This document shows, one piece after another, positions 32,263 to 40,816 of a stretch of 64,000 nucleotides of DNA. Both the position numbers and the translations under genes were made by a program. The notes under the pieces are model-generated. The model saw only the letters and a program-made list of their open reading frames with translations, did not search any database and had not been told where the DNA came from. Position 1 is the first letter of the stretch. Each line of letters starts with the position of its first letter. This DNA is from Methanocella_A sp049676595 (GTDB taxonomy: Archaea; Halobacteriota; Methanocellia; Methanocellales; Methanocellaceae), in assembly GCF_049676595.1 (NCBI RefSeq), contig NZ_CP187259.1, positions 1-64,000 of the forward strand. The letters are read 5' to 3'.

Positions 32263-32930
32263 AGCCCCAGGTCATCGACGCCGGAGCTGATACTATGGCT
32301 CGCAGCTTCTTCATCAAAGGCAAGAAGACCATCATCGTGGATACCGGGAGGCCCGGTAAGCATCAGGCCATCCTGAAAGCCCTGGAGGCCAACGGTATAA
32401 AAAGGTCTGATGTGAGTTTGATCCTCCTGACTCACGGCCACGAAGATCACACTGGCAACGTGCCCGAGCTAGCGGAAGCTCTCGGCGTCCCGGTGGCGAT
32501 GGGAAAGGCGGATGCTACCTACGTAGCCAGAGGTTTGAATGCGCCTCTGAAGCCCCGGACCATGCTTGGCCGGGTCACGACCGCCCTCGTAGGACCAAAA
32601 ACACGAGCCTTCGAGACCGACATCCTCATCGACGGTGCGCTGGATCTCTCGCCATACGGGGTAGATGCCACCGCTTTCCCGACGCCAGGCCACACCGCAG
32701 GGTCAATCTCTATCTCGACCGCAGGCTCCTGCCTGATCGGCGATCTGCTGATGAGCAGGTATATGGTCGCAGGAGGACCCGGCCTGCCCAGGCTAATAGA
32801 GGTGCCGGAGGCGATGAGGCCGAGCGTGGAGGCAGTGATCGCCAGGAAGCCGGAAATCGTCTACCCTGCGCACGGAGTACCATGGAGGGCAGAGCAGGTC
32901 AGGCAAACCTTAGCAGGACTACCGGGCTGA
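32259..32930 (+). CDS. Metallo-beta-lactamase-fold hydrolase
   Basis: 223 residues with the metal-binding motif THGHEDH near residues 58-64, downstream histidine in FPTPGHTAGS, the aspartate in LIGDLLMS, and YPAHG as the last histidine. This is a complete metal site. The family includes hydrolases of thioesters, lactones and phosphodiesters. Starts inside the stop of the flavin reductase-like gene (ATGA). Function unassigned. Confidence 0.88.
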   Translation: MKPQVIDAGADTMARSFFIKGKKTIIVDTGRPGKHQAILKALEANGIKRSDVSLILLTHGHEDHTGNVPELAEALGVPVAMGKADATYVARGLNAPLKPRTMLGRVTTALVGPKTRAFETDILIDGALDLSPYGVDATAFPTPGHTAGSISISTAGSCLIGDLLMSRYMVAGGPGLPRLIEVPEAMRPSVEAVIARKPEIVYPAHGVPWRAEQVRQTLAGLPG

Positions 32931-32960
32931 GCCACCCCTTTATCGTTCTACCCTAGCCCC

Positions 32961-33449
32961 TCAGTTATACATATTATGCCCTTTTAGTCCAATTAAAACA
33001 AGTGAAGATAACATATAGCCGATATACACAAGGACGTTATATATCACGCAAATAACAACATTAAACATCAGTGAAAATATGAAAACAACAATTACGTCAA
33101 GAAACGTTCTTACATCACTGTGATAAAAAGACGTATATAAAAATACTATACTAAACACAGCGAACATGGAAAATGCCGTTAAAGACACATATTTTAATCC
33201 AAAGCTCCATGCCTGACCTATGCTATGTAACCACTTAGCAGAAAATAGTACCCCAAGAGTTCCCAATATTAAACCGAAGAATAATAAAAATATGTAATTG
33301 TAAATGTATGGCAGGCCAATATTCTCACACATCGTCGAAAAGTAATAATTATTAAAAAGAACGTGCGACGAAAGGATTATTGTATATAGTGCTACAAATA
33401 CGCCACCGGCAACACCGATAAGAGTAGTTAATTTCTCATTTTGACTCAT
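32961..33449 (-). CDS. AT-rich polytopic membrane protein
   Basis: 162 residues, four hydrophobic segments (about 8-30, 48-68, 82-105 and 118-150), Phe/Tyr/Val/Ile rich. Codon and base composition (many TTT, ATA, AAA) differ sharply from the GC-rich neighbours, which suggests recent acquisition. No family recognised. ATG at 33449; no strong ribosome binding site. Confidence 0.6.
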   Translation of the reverse strand: MSQNEKLTTLIGVAGGVFVALYTIILSSHVLFNNYYFSTMCENIGLPYIYNYIFLLFFGLILGTLGVLFSAKWLHSIGQAWSFGLKYVSLTAFSMFAVFSIVFLYTSFYHSDVRTFLDVIVVFIFSLMFNVVICVIYNVLVYIGYMLSSLVLIGLKGHNMYN

Positions 33450-33648
33450 GGGAATGACCAGATCTATCGTAAGTACGATACCACCAAGTGCTAAGCGATT
33501 AATATAGTTTAAAATTTTTGGTTTGGATAAAAACAGATTTTATACATTAGTTAGAGATATCCTGCTGTCTGCTTTTTTTAGTAATTTTAATAAGCATTAT
33601 AAGCATATCTCGATGCCCGAGAAAATTTGAAAGTGATGATTCTTATGT

Positions 33649-34449
33649 TTACGACGCCTTTCCCGCGGTGCTCGCCGCCACAGCGGGCTGGCTCATCGGC
33701 CCGTGGCCACCGAGCTTCAGGAAGGCGGTGCTGGCCTCTGCCTTGACGAAGTACTTCTTGTACTTCCCTTCCTGCTCGAAGCCTACTAAACCGTCTTTGA
33801 GGAAGCGTTCCATGTGCCAGTGGACAGTGCTTTTATCTAAAGAAAACCGCTCGGACAGTACATTGTTGGTAATGCCCGGGTTGTCCAGGATGACCTGGAG
33901 GATGCTCTTGCTGGTGTCGTTTCTGAGGTATGAAGCGACGACCTTTTCCATGTCGTTTACCCCCGCGTTGTTGTAGAACCGGGTGAACTTGCCCATCCTG
34001 CGCTTGCTGACTTTTCCCTCTGATTCGAGCATGAGCAGGTGATATTTTACAGTGCTGTTGTTCATGTTCTGCCGGGCGGTGATCTCGGCCGGCGTACATC
34101 CCGGGTTGTTGAGCACGTAGTAAAAAATCGCCTGCCTGTTGCTGTTGTCCAGCACGTCCTGGATGCGGCCGATCACGGAGGGCGCGATGCCTATCAGGCC
34201 GATGGTGATTAATAGTCCGTCGAGAGCCGAGGCGACCTTCACCCACAGGGGCAGGTTCCAGTAGGACGTCAAGGGCGCGTCTACCGGCGTCTTGCCCGTA
34301 GAGCCGCCGGAGGTGGCCGGGGTGACCACGTAGCCGTCGGAGTCGCCGATCGTGACTGGCGGTGCCATGGTAGTGGTCAGCACTCCGAAGATGGTGATTG
34401 CTGACAGGACCACTATGGCTACTGCGGTGATAACGAGAGAGAGTCGCAT
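33649..34449 (-). CDS. Membrane-anchored regulator with two winged helices (copy 1)
   Basis: 266 residues. Signal/anchor helix (about 5-27), a short Gly/Thr-rich outer segment, a second transmembrane helix (LDGLLITIGLIGIAPSVIG, about 80-100), then two tandem winged helices (about 105-160 and 178-235): NNPGCTPAEITARQNMNNST and DNPGITNNVLSERFSLDKST. Architecture is the same as the protein at 49248. A membrane-bound transcription factor that senses an outside signal, or is released by intramembrane proteolysis, is plausible; no experiment is implied. It follows the secreted PPC-domain gene after 23 nt. Confidence 0.82.
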   Translation of the reverse strand: MRLSLVITAVAIVVLSAITIFGVLTTTMAPPVTIGDSDGYVVTPATSGGSTGKTPVDAPLTSYWNLPLWVKVASALDGLLITIGLIGIAPSVIGRIQDVLDNSNRQAIFYYVLNNPGCTPAEITARQNMNNSTVKYHLLMLESEGKVSKRRMGKFTRFYNNAGVNDMEKVVASYLRNDTSKSILQVILDNPGITNNVLSERFSLDKSTVHWHMERFLKDGLVGFEQEGKYKKYFVKAEASTAFLKLGGHGPMSQPAVAASTAGKAS

Positions 34450-34472
34450 TTTTCAGGCCTGCCTGGTGTACA

Positions 34473-35378
34473 TCATGACGTCTTCAGGTAATAGTCGGTC
34501 TCGCCTACGAGGGCGGTATCGGAAACCTTCAGGTACCATTCGCCAGCGGCGAGGCCTTCGCTATGGGAGATGTTGAGGTTGATGCACCCGTCAGTTTTGC
34601 CGTCTGCGTCGTCGTAGTATGGGCCGAGGACTTTGCCATCCGGAGTGTAGATCATCAGCCTGAGGTCGCTGTCACCCCCTTCCCACTTTAGGTCGACGTC
34701 CATCGAGTCGATGGCTTCGCCGACGGAGACAGTGTGCCAGTTGTCGTCTCCGGCTTTGACGACCTGGTTATACTGGGTGGCACCCTGGCTGACCGCGTAT
34801 GATTCAGCGACCGCCGCCTCGTTGAGGATGATTTTGCTCCTGAACTCGTACACGCCCGACTTGTTCGCCGTGTCAACGCCGCCCACTGCGATTTTCATGT
34901 GGGCGAAGAACTCGGGCTTGCCCGGAGCATCAGAGCCGTTTGCTTCCCACCGCACGGGGAGCTTTTTAGGGGTCATATTGCCGGGCTCGTACAGCATCGC
35001 GCTGCCGACCAGGACAGCCTGCGAGTCAGTGCTGGTTATGTAGTTGCCAGTCAGGATCATGGCGTCCGTATGGGTGAAGATCTGTCCCTGGAGAAGCTCG
35101 CCCTTGCCCGGGAACGGCGGCTCAAAGTGAATGCTGTCCATGTCGACTACGACCGTCGTATATCGTACTTCAGGAGGAACTGTGTGGAACCTTTCGGCGG
35201 CGACGGCCACAACCCCCTGTTCTGGGGGCGCCATTAGGCCGGGATACTTGACGTGCGGCTTATCCATCACGGTGACAGTTGTAGCGGTCTGGTATGCAGT
35301 CGCATTGCTGACTGACCCCACGGTAAACGAAAGTATCAGCATTATCAGCATAGCCACGGATGAGGTGCGTTTGAACAT
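34473..35378 (-). CDS. Secreted protein with PPC-like C-terminal domain
   Basis: About 301 residues. Signal peptide (MFKRTSSVAMLIMLILSFTV), a middle domain, and a C-terminal (about 210-300) prepeptidase-C-like beta domain: HTVSVGEAIDSMDVDLKWEG, DSDLRLMIYTPDGKVLGPYYDD, GEWYLKVSDTALVGETDYYL. Such domains are common at the ends of secreted proteins. ATG 35378 gives a clean signal peptide; the frame reaches 35432. In an operon with the membrane-bound regulator, and divergent from the ABC exporter. Confidence 0.75.
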   Translation of the reverse strand: MFKRTSSVAMLIMLILSFTVGSVSNATAYQTATTVTVMDKPHVKYPGLMAPPEQGVVAVAAERFHTVPPEVRYTTVVVDMDSIHFEPPFPGKGELLQGQIFTHTDAMILTGNYITSTDSQAVLVGSAMLYEPGNMTPKKLPVRWEANGSDAPGKPEFFAHMKIAVGGVDTANKSGVYEFRSKIILNEAAVAESYAVSQGATQYNQVVKAGDDNWHTVSVGEAIDSMDVDLKWEGGDSDLRLMIYTPDGKVLGPYYDDADGKTDGCINLNISHSEGLAAGEWYLKVSDTALVGETDYYLKTS

Positions 35379-35420
35379 AAGCCCATTGAATATGAGTATC
35401 TCGTGGGTATATAACCATTT

Positions 35421-35505
35421 TGACCTGATCATCCAACTAAGGCGAATCCTGGGCTCGTTCGACGATATTGCCTTTCTGCGATTTTATCGTTGGATGATAT
35501 GGTCA
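35421..35505. promoter_or_regulatory. Long dyad in divergent promoter of secreted protein and ABC genes
   Basis: TGACCTGATCATCCAAC (35421-35437) and GTTGGATGATATGGTCA (35489-35505) are inverted copies with two mismatches, 51 bp apart. A second hairpin, GCATCCG-GCACGTA-CGGATGC (35550-35570), lies just before the ribosome binding site of the ABC gene. Possible regulator sites or a cruciform. Confidence 0.5.
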
Positions 35506-35585
35506 GAAATGATTTATTAACGCTGTCCAGACTAGCGCTCAGGAACAGTGCATCCGGCACGTACGGATGCCTGGAGGCAAACCAC

Positions 35586-36491
35586 ATGATAAGAACTGAG
35601 AATCTGACCAAGGTCTACAACGGCGTCAGGGCCGTGGACTCGGTCTCCCTGAACGTGGGGAAAGGGGAGGTCTTCGGCTTCCTCGGCCCCAACGGCTCGG
35701 GCAAAACGACAACCATAGGCATGATCGTGGGCTTGATTGAGCCCTCTGAGGGCAAGTGTTTCATCAACGAGGTTGAGGTGACCCGCAATCCCCTGGAGGC
35801 GAAGAAGATCACCGGCTACCTGCCGGACGGCATCGGGTTCTACCCCACGCTGACGGCGAAGCAGAACCTCAGGTACTTCTCAAGGTTCTACGGCCTGAGC
35901 GACAGCGAGGCGGACAGGCGCATCGATGAACTGCTGGAATACGTCGGCCTCAAAGGCGTGGCTACGCAGGCAGGCGGCTTCTCCCGGGGCATGAAGCAGC
36001 GGCTTGGCCTGGCTCAGGCGCTCATCAACGATCCGCAGGTAGTATTCATGGACGAGCCGACCAACGGCCTCGACCCCCAGGGAGTAGTCCAGTTCAGGAA
36101 CATCATCTCCGATCTGGCGAGCAGGGGCAAGACGATCTTCTTCTCGTCCCACATCCTCTCGGAGGTCCAGCTGGTCTGCAGGAACATCGGCGTCATTTCG
36201 AAGGGCAGGATGATCGCCCAGGGCACCACCGACGAGGTCAGGAGGAAGCTGCAGAAGGACGACCTGGTGACCATCGTGGTCAAGGTCGCCGGAAAGATGC
36301 CGGAGCTCAAGACACCCGGCATCGTGCAAGCATCGTACAACTGTAGCACTGCCACGATTCGGGCCCACACTGACATCAGGGACGAAATCTCCGGCGAGCT
36401 GTTCAGAGATGGCCTGCATGTCAGCGAGCTGAAGGTGATCGAGCGATCGCTCGAGGACGTGTTCCTCGAAACCGTTTACGGGAGCGCATAA
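35586..36491 (+). CDS. ABC transporter ATPase
   Basis: 301 residues. Walker A GPNGSGKTT, signature GGFSRGMKQRLGLAQAL, Walker B VVFMDEPTNGLDP, switch histidine in FFSSHILSE, and an extra C-terminal domain of about 80 residues. It fits the ATPase of an ABC-2-type exporter. ATG 35586 sits 8 nt after GGAGG; the upstream frame to 35490 lies in the dyad. Permease starts 1 nt after its stop codon. Confidence 0.94.
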   Translation: MIRTENLTKVYNGVRAVDSVSLNVGKGEVFGFLGPNGSGKTTTIGMIVGLIEPSEGKCFINEVEVTRNPLEAKKITGYLPDGIGFYPTLTAKQNLRYFSRFYGLSDSEADRRIDELLEYVGLKGVATQAGGFSRGMKQRLGLAQALINDPQVVFMDEPTNGLDPQGVVQFRNIISDLASRGKTIFFSSHILSEVQLVCRNIGVISKGRMIAQGTTDEVRRKLQKDDLVTIVVKVAGKMPELKTPGIVQASYNCSTATIRAHTDIRDEISGELFRDGLHVSELKVIERSLEDVFLETVYGSA

Positions 36492-36492
36492 C

Positions 36493-37659
36493 ATGGCGGC
36501 AAAAGAGACCAGTCCCATACTAATCGTGGCGGCCAAGGAGTTCAAGGACTACCTGTCCAGCAAGAGATTCCTGGCCCTGTTCGGGGTGCTCGCAGTGCTG
36601 ACTATCATCGGCGCGATCACCGGGCTCATCAACTATAACGAGCAGCTGAGCACGTACAATAGCAACCTCCAGACCGTCAAGTCCGAAACCGTCAGCGCAG
36701 GGGGCATGATGCTGAAGATGATCGGAGGAATGCCGTCGCTGCTCAGCATCTTCCAGTCCTATGGCACATACATAGCATCCTTCGGGATGCTGCTGGCTAT
36801 CTCGATGGGCTTCGACATGATCACCAGGGAAAAGGAAGAGGGCACCCTTAAGCTGCTGCTGACGCACCCGGTGTTCAGGGACTCCGTCATTAACGGCAAG
36901 CTCCTGGGCGCTGGCGCCATGCTGTTCATGGTGCTGGCGTCCACATTCCTGGCCACGACTGCGATCATGATGTTCTTCGGCATCGTGCCGGGCATGGATG
37001 ACCTGGCCAGGATAGGGGCGTTCTTCGTGATGACGCTGCTATTCCTCTTCACCTACCTGGCGATAGCGGTGACCGCCTCGACGGTCTCGCCAAACTCGTC
37101 CATGGCAGTCCTGATCGCCATCTTCATAGTGCTGATCGGGGCGGTCGTCCCGAGCATCTCCAGCACGGTAGGCTCGGCCATCATGGGTACTGCCCCGCAG
37201 ATGATGATCCCGTCGACTTCGGGCGCTACGTTGGGCGATTCGACATCGCCGGGCTCAGTCATCGTCGGCAGCTCGGGCGGCACTACGACGGTGGTAACCT
37301 ATGCGGTCTCAGACGGCGGCCCCGGCGGAGCCCCGGGCATCAGCCGGAACGGCACCCCGATGACGATCAACCCGGAGTACACCAGCTACTGGAGCACCCG
37401 GAACACGATCGAGGGCATCATGAACGTCATCTCCCCGAGCTACAACTACGAAGTGATCTCCCAGGTCATCACCGAAGAGCTGTCGAGCCCCAGAACTAGC
37501 GGCTCTAACCCGGGCTTCTTCCAGCGGTCGGCCGACCAGTCGGTCTCGCTGATGGAATCGCTCTCCTCGGTCTGGATGAACATCCTGGCCCTCGTGGTCA
37601 TGATCATCGTAGGCTTCGGGATATCCTATGTTAAGTTCATCAGGGTGGATGTGAGATGA
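36493..37659 (+). CDS. ABC-2-type permease
   Basis: 388 residues: a helix near 30-50, SYGTYIASFGMLLAISMGFDMITREKEEGTLKLLLTHP (the conserved intracellular loop), several transmembrane segments (about 95-215), a large extracytoplasmic Gly/Ser/Thr-rich loop (about 225-345), and a last helix (NILALVVMIIVGFGISY). Pairs with the preceding ATPase. Related to the NosY/gliding-motility-type permeases. Overlaps the start of the next gene by 4 nt. Confidence 0.9.
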   Translation: MAAKETSPILIVAAKEFKDYLSSKRFLALFGVLAVLTIIGAITGLINYNEQLSTYNSNLQTVKSETVSAGGMMLKMIGGMPSLLSIFQSYGTYIASFGMLLAISMGFDMITREKEEGTLKLLLTHPVFRDSVINGKLLGAGAMLFMVLASTFLATTAIMMFFGIVPGMDDLARIGAFFVMTLLFLFTYLAIAVTASTVSPNSSMAVLIAIFIVLIGAVVPSISSTVGSAIMGTAPQMMIPSTSGATLGDSTSPGSVIVGSSGGTTTVVTYAVSDGGPGGAPGISRNGTPMTINPEYTSYWSTRNTIEGIMNVISPSYNYEVISQVITEELSSPRTSGSNPGFFQRSADQSVSLMESLSSVWMNILALVVMIIVGFGISYVKFIRVDVR

Positions 37660-39101
37660 AGTTCAAAACAATGCTATTTACAGCTCTGGCGCTCTGCCTC
37701 GCCATGGTGGCGATGGCCCCGGCGGCAGACGCTAAAACCAGCTACGTATCAGTCTACTCGGGATGGATCAGCGACGGCAGCACCACGCCTCAGAACAGCC
37801 TGGGAGTCTACGTGACTCCCACCTTCCCGAATAACAGCATAGCCTTCAACGTCACGAGCCTCCACATCAAGAGCTCGTACTACAGCGGGAACAACGCCCT
37901 CCTGGCCGAAGGAGACTCGTACGACTACTACGATGCTGCCCGCATCACCGTGCTGGATACAAGAGTATACGACGGCATCCCCCAGGCCTACATCGACATA
38001 TCAGAGATCACCACAGTGAACAGGACCGAAGGCACTATGATGTACAGCGACACCCCTGGCCTGGTCGCCAAGGCCGGAGACACGGTGTCGTTTTCCATAG
38101 TGATCCAGAACAACGACAACGTGGACCACACTTATAGCCTGGCCACCTCTAGCTCGGCCGACTGGCACACGGCCTTCAAGTACCAGAACAAGGAAATTTA
38201 CCAGATCTACGTCCCCGCCACCCAGTCGAAAACCGTGGCCCTGGAAGTCGACACCCCGTACACGGCCAGCCTCGGCGAGCAGAAGTTCACCGTCTACGCA
38301 GACTCGTACGCCATCAACCTCCGGGTGGACGTCACCAGCGTGAACGAGTCGGTGGCTGTGTCCACGCCGGGCGGCTCGTCGGTGATCGCATCGCTGGGCA
38401 ACAAGGCCTACTATGATTTCACCCTGGAAAACCTGCAGAACGAGCAGAACGGCTACAAGCTGTCGGTCACCGGGCTGCCGGAGAACTGGTACTACATGTA
38501 CCTGGACTCCAGGAGCAGCACCAGCGAGATGGCAGAGGCCATAGTGGCCGGCTCCGCGAGCAAGAACCTCGTGCTGGCCATCGTCCCGTCGAACAGCGCC
38601 GGGATAGGCGAGTATAACTTCACCGCGGTGATCACCACTCCGGACGGCGTGGAGGTGACCAAAGACCTGACCCTGAAGCTGAAGGGCGGAGCCTCGCTGA
38701 GCACGAGCTACGATAAGCTCTCGTACACCTCTAAGCCCGGGCAGTCGTTCACCATCAACGTCTACGCCACCAACAACGGCCAGGGCTCGGCGCTGACCAA
38801 CGTGTACCCGAGCGTGGAAGCGCCCACGGGGTGGACGGTCAGCACCAGCCCGGAGTCGGTCAGCAGCATCAAGGCCGGGGAGATGCAGGTCTTCAAGGTG
38901 ACAGTGCAGCCTCCCGCCAACATCGTGGCCAGCGATTATGATGTTAAAGTCACGGTGAAGAGCGATCAGGCGAACAGCGGCACGCTCGACTACAGGATAG
39001 CGATCACCACCGACTCGTACATCCCGTACCTCGCCGGAGGCATCATAGTCGTGGTCCTGGCAGGCATCGTGCTGGTATTCAGGAAGTATGGGCGGAGGTA
39101 A
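37656..39101 (+). CDS. Secreted membrane-anchored protein with NEW3-like domains
   Basis: 481 residues. Signal peptide (MKFKTMLFTALALCLAMVAM), about 430 residues of beta-rich extracytoplasmic sequence with immunoglobulin/NEW3-type modules (NVYATNNGQGSALTNVYPSVEAPTGWTV, AGEMQVFKVTVQPPANI), a C-terminal transmembrane helix (YLAGGIIVVVLAGIVLVF) and a basic tail. It is fixed outside the cell, next to an ABC exporter, an arrangement seen widely in methanogens; a partner role in export is inferred. ATG overlaps the permease stop (ATGA). Confidence 0.85.
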   Translation: MKFKTMLFTALALCLAMVAMAPAADAKTSYVSVYSGWISDGSTTPQNSLGVYVTPTFPNNSIAFNVTSLHIKSSYYSGNNALLAEGDSYDYYDAARITVLDTRVYDGIPQAYIDISEITTVNRTEGTMMYSDTPGLVAKAGDTVSFSIVIQNNDNVDHTYSLATSSSADWHTAFKYQNKEIYQIYVPATQSKTVALEVDTPYTASLGEQKFTVYADSYAINLRVDVTSVNESVAVSTPGGSSVIASLGNKAYYDFTLENLQNEQNGYKLSVTGLPENWYYMYLDSRSSTSEMAEAIVAGSASKNLVLAIVPSNSAGIGEYNFTAVITTPDGVEVTKDLTLKLKGGASLSTSYDKLSYTSKPGQSFTINVYATNNGQGSALTNVYPSVEAPTGWTVSTSPESVSSIKAGEMQVFKVTVQPPANIVASDYDVKVTVKSDQANSGTLDYRIAITTDSYIPYLAGGIIVVVLAGIVLVFRKYGRR

Positions 39102-39134
39102 CCCCGCCCGGGCAGGCTTCGGAGTGTATCGGCG

Positions 39135-40205
39135 GTGTTCCCGGCAAACCTGTCGGCACTGGCGCCTTCGATTGCGTCGGTACCGGCAATCGATACCCGC
39201 CTGCTTTTGGACGCAGGCATCGGGTGGCGGGCTCACACCCCGCTCATGAGACCTGCAGATAGCCTGCCAGTGGTTCTCTTACCTCCCCCGGAGATTTTAC
39301 AGTTAGCCGTCGCCGGCATCTTGTTTGCCGGCGCTTTTGTTATCGCCCTGGCGGTAGTTGCCGCACAGGATCGCTCAATCGCCAGGACCATTTTACGAGA
39401 CTCGCAGCCAGACAAATCGACAGATGCCAGGATCACCCGGCTTGAGTCAGAGCTTCAGGCCCGGGATGCAGAGCTCAGGCAGGCGAGAGAAGACGCCGAC
39501 CTCTACTTCGACACGATAAGCCACGACATCGCCAACCTCGACCACATCGCCCTCGGCTACCTCGAGCTGGCTGAGATGAAGCTGGACCTCGATGCCGGGG
39601 AAAAGGAGCTGATCGAAAAGCCCCGGAAAGCTATAGAGACAACCGCTAGGCTGATCAGTTACCTGAAGAGTACCAGGCGTATCAAATTGGGAAGCCTGGG
39701 ACTGAAGGTCCTCGATCTCGACGCAGTTGTCACGACAGCCATAGAGCAATGCAGGAAGCAAGGTGATGCTGAGCTCAGGTACCGGCCGCAGCCGGGAGCC
39801 CGGGTCATGGGCGCGGACTTGCTGATCGAAGCCTTCACCGTCATTATAGAGACCGCCATCAGCCTCTCCTCCGACCCCGTCAAGATCGACATCGAACTAT
39901 CACCGTTCGGCGAAAACGACACGAAGCATTACCGGGTGACCATAGATAACCAGGGACCGGGCCTGCCGGAAGAATACAAAGGCAGGCTGTTCGGCCCGAG
40001 GAAAACCGGGCAGATCACCGGAAGCCTCAAGGGTCCCGGGCTGCACCTCGTAAAAGCGGTGATCGAGGCGTGCAGCGGGAGAATCTCCGGAGAAGACCGC
40101 ACTGAGGGCGGTTACGTCCGGGGATGCAGGTTCGAGGTGCTGCTGCCGGCCACGGGCGTCAGCGGAGAAGCCCCGGGCACTGGTAGTTTAGCGGCAGATA
40201 CTTGA
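39135..40205 (+). CDS. Membrane histidine kinase with degenerate H box
   Basis: Up to 356 residues (start uncertain: GTG 39135 or ATG 39246). One transmembrane helix (about 52-78), a coiled coil (ARITRLESELQARDAELRQ), then a phosphoacceptor-type helix YFDTISHDIANLDHIALGYLEL and an HATPase domain with IDNQGPGLP and GPGLHLVKAVIEAC. The N box (usual HN...N...A) is weakly conserved (AFTVIIETAISLS). It may sense via the membrane and phosphorylate an unlinked regulator. Follows the exporter operon after 34 nt and may belong to it. Its 3' end overlaps the opposing gene at 40159 by 47 nt. Confidence 0.75.
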   Translation: MFPANLSALAPSIASVPAIDTRLLLDAGIGWRAHTPLMRPADSLPVVLLPPPEILQLAVAGILFAGAFVIALAVVAAQDRSIARTILRDSQPDKSTDARITRLESELQARDAELRQAREDADLYFDTISHDIANLDHIALGYLELAEMKLDLDAGEKELIEKPRKAIETTARLISYLKSTRRIKLGSLGLKVLDLDAVVTTAIEQCRKQGDAELRYRPQPGARVMGADLLIEAFTVIIETAISLSSDPVKIDIELSPFGENDTKHYRVTIDNQGPGLPEEYKGRLFGPRKTGQITGSLKGPGLHLVKAVIEACSGRISGEDRTEGGYVRGCRFEVLLPATGVSGEAPGTGSLAADT

Positions 40206-40473
40206 TCACCGCCGGCCGGGCAGATTCTGCCACAGAATAGCCGGCCCCGCCAGCCTTTTCGATCAGCCGATCTGCGATGAGTCTCTCCACACACTGCCCC
40301 GCCACGGCCGGCCCAAACCCGGCCCTTTCCCCCAGCGTCTCCCGGGAGATGCCCGGGTTCTCCAGTACCAGCCTCAGGGCTACACAAACCCGATCGTCGG
40401 CGATAGCCTCCCTGACAACGGCATCCATGGGATCGTCCTTTCCGGACAGCCAGCCCTTCAGCGATTTGAACAT
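40159..40473 (-). CDS. Small winged-helix protein
   Basis: 104 residues. A winged helix (about 20-85: RVCVALRLVLENPGISRETLGERAGFGPAVAGQCVERLIADRLIEKA) is the only domain. No ribosome binding site, but a TATA box (GTTTATATC, about 40499-40507 on the minus strand) sits about 30 nt upstream, so the message would be leaderless. That supports the gene even though its 3' part overlaps the kinase gene. Function: probable transcription regulator. Confidence 0.65.
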   Translation of the reverse strand: MFKSLKGWLSGKDDPMDAVVREAIADDRVCVALRLVLENPGISRETLGERAGFGPAVAGQCVERLIADRLIEKAGGAGYSVAESARPAVIKYLPLNYQCPGLLR

Positions 40474-40487
40474 GCCCGATCTGTTAG

Positions 40488-40709
40488 TCGACGACAGAGG
40501 ATATAAACCCGGCGCCAGCCGATGAAAACCTGCCAGGAAAGAACTTCACGCTGAACGCCACGTCGGACGCGGGCAGCGTCTCATGTCCCATACCGCTGAA
40601 CTATACGGTCAAGGAAAAGAGCAGGCTGTCGGGCAGCACCGGCGAGGGCGCAGCAGTATACCTGTCCTCTTGGGAAGACAACACCGTAGAGGAACTGCAT
40701 CCGCACTGA
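40488..40709 (+). pseudogene. Orphan coding remnant of a secreted protein
   Basis: An open stretch of 73 codons ending in TGA at 40707-40709, with no start codon: reading DINPAPADENLPGKNFTLNA and onward to LSSWEDNTVEELHPH. Its composition (N-glycosylation sites, Pro-rich spacer, strand pattern LNYTVKEKSRLSG) is that of the ends of secreted archaeal proteins here. It begins after a TAG and overlaps the promoter of the opposing gene. Best read as the tail of a decayed gene. Weak evidence, composition only. Confidence 0.35.
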
Positions 40710-40816
40710 ATCCGGTACCGGAACGGCACAAATTCCGCTCTCACCCCTTATTTTCGTCATTGGCCTCATCCACATTTTTACCCCCGCACGCGGAACCTTC
40801 ACACTGCAAGGGGGAG
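40710..40816 (+). other. Leader region of the exported glycine-rich gene
   Basis: Between the orphan remnant and the glycine-rich gene there is no open gene. It ends in CAAGGGGGAG (40807-40816), a strong ribosome binding site for the gene that follows. Confidence 0.35.

Noticed and set aside
31666..32930. Split flavodiiron protein (FMN protein + MBL-fold)
   Set aside because: The MBL protein has a THGHEDH mononuclear/binuclear hydrolase site without the usual flavodiiron ligand set and the FMN protein is not a flavodoxin; kept as an analogy only.
38001..39236. 411-codon antisense frame under the secreted NEW3-like protein
   Set aside because: Shadow; the plus-strand gene has signal peptide, operon coupling and a transmembrane anchor.
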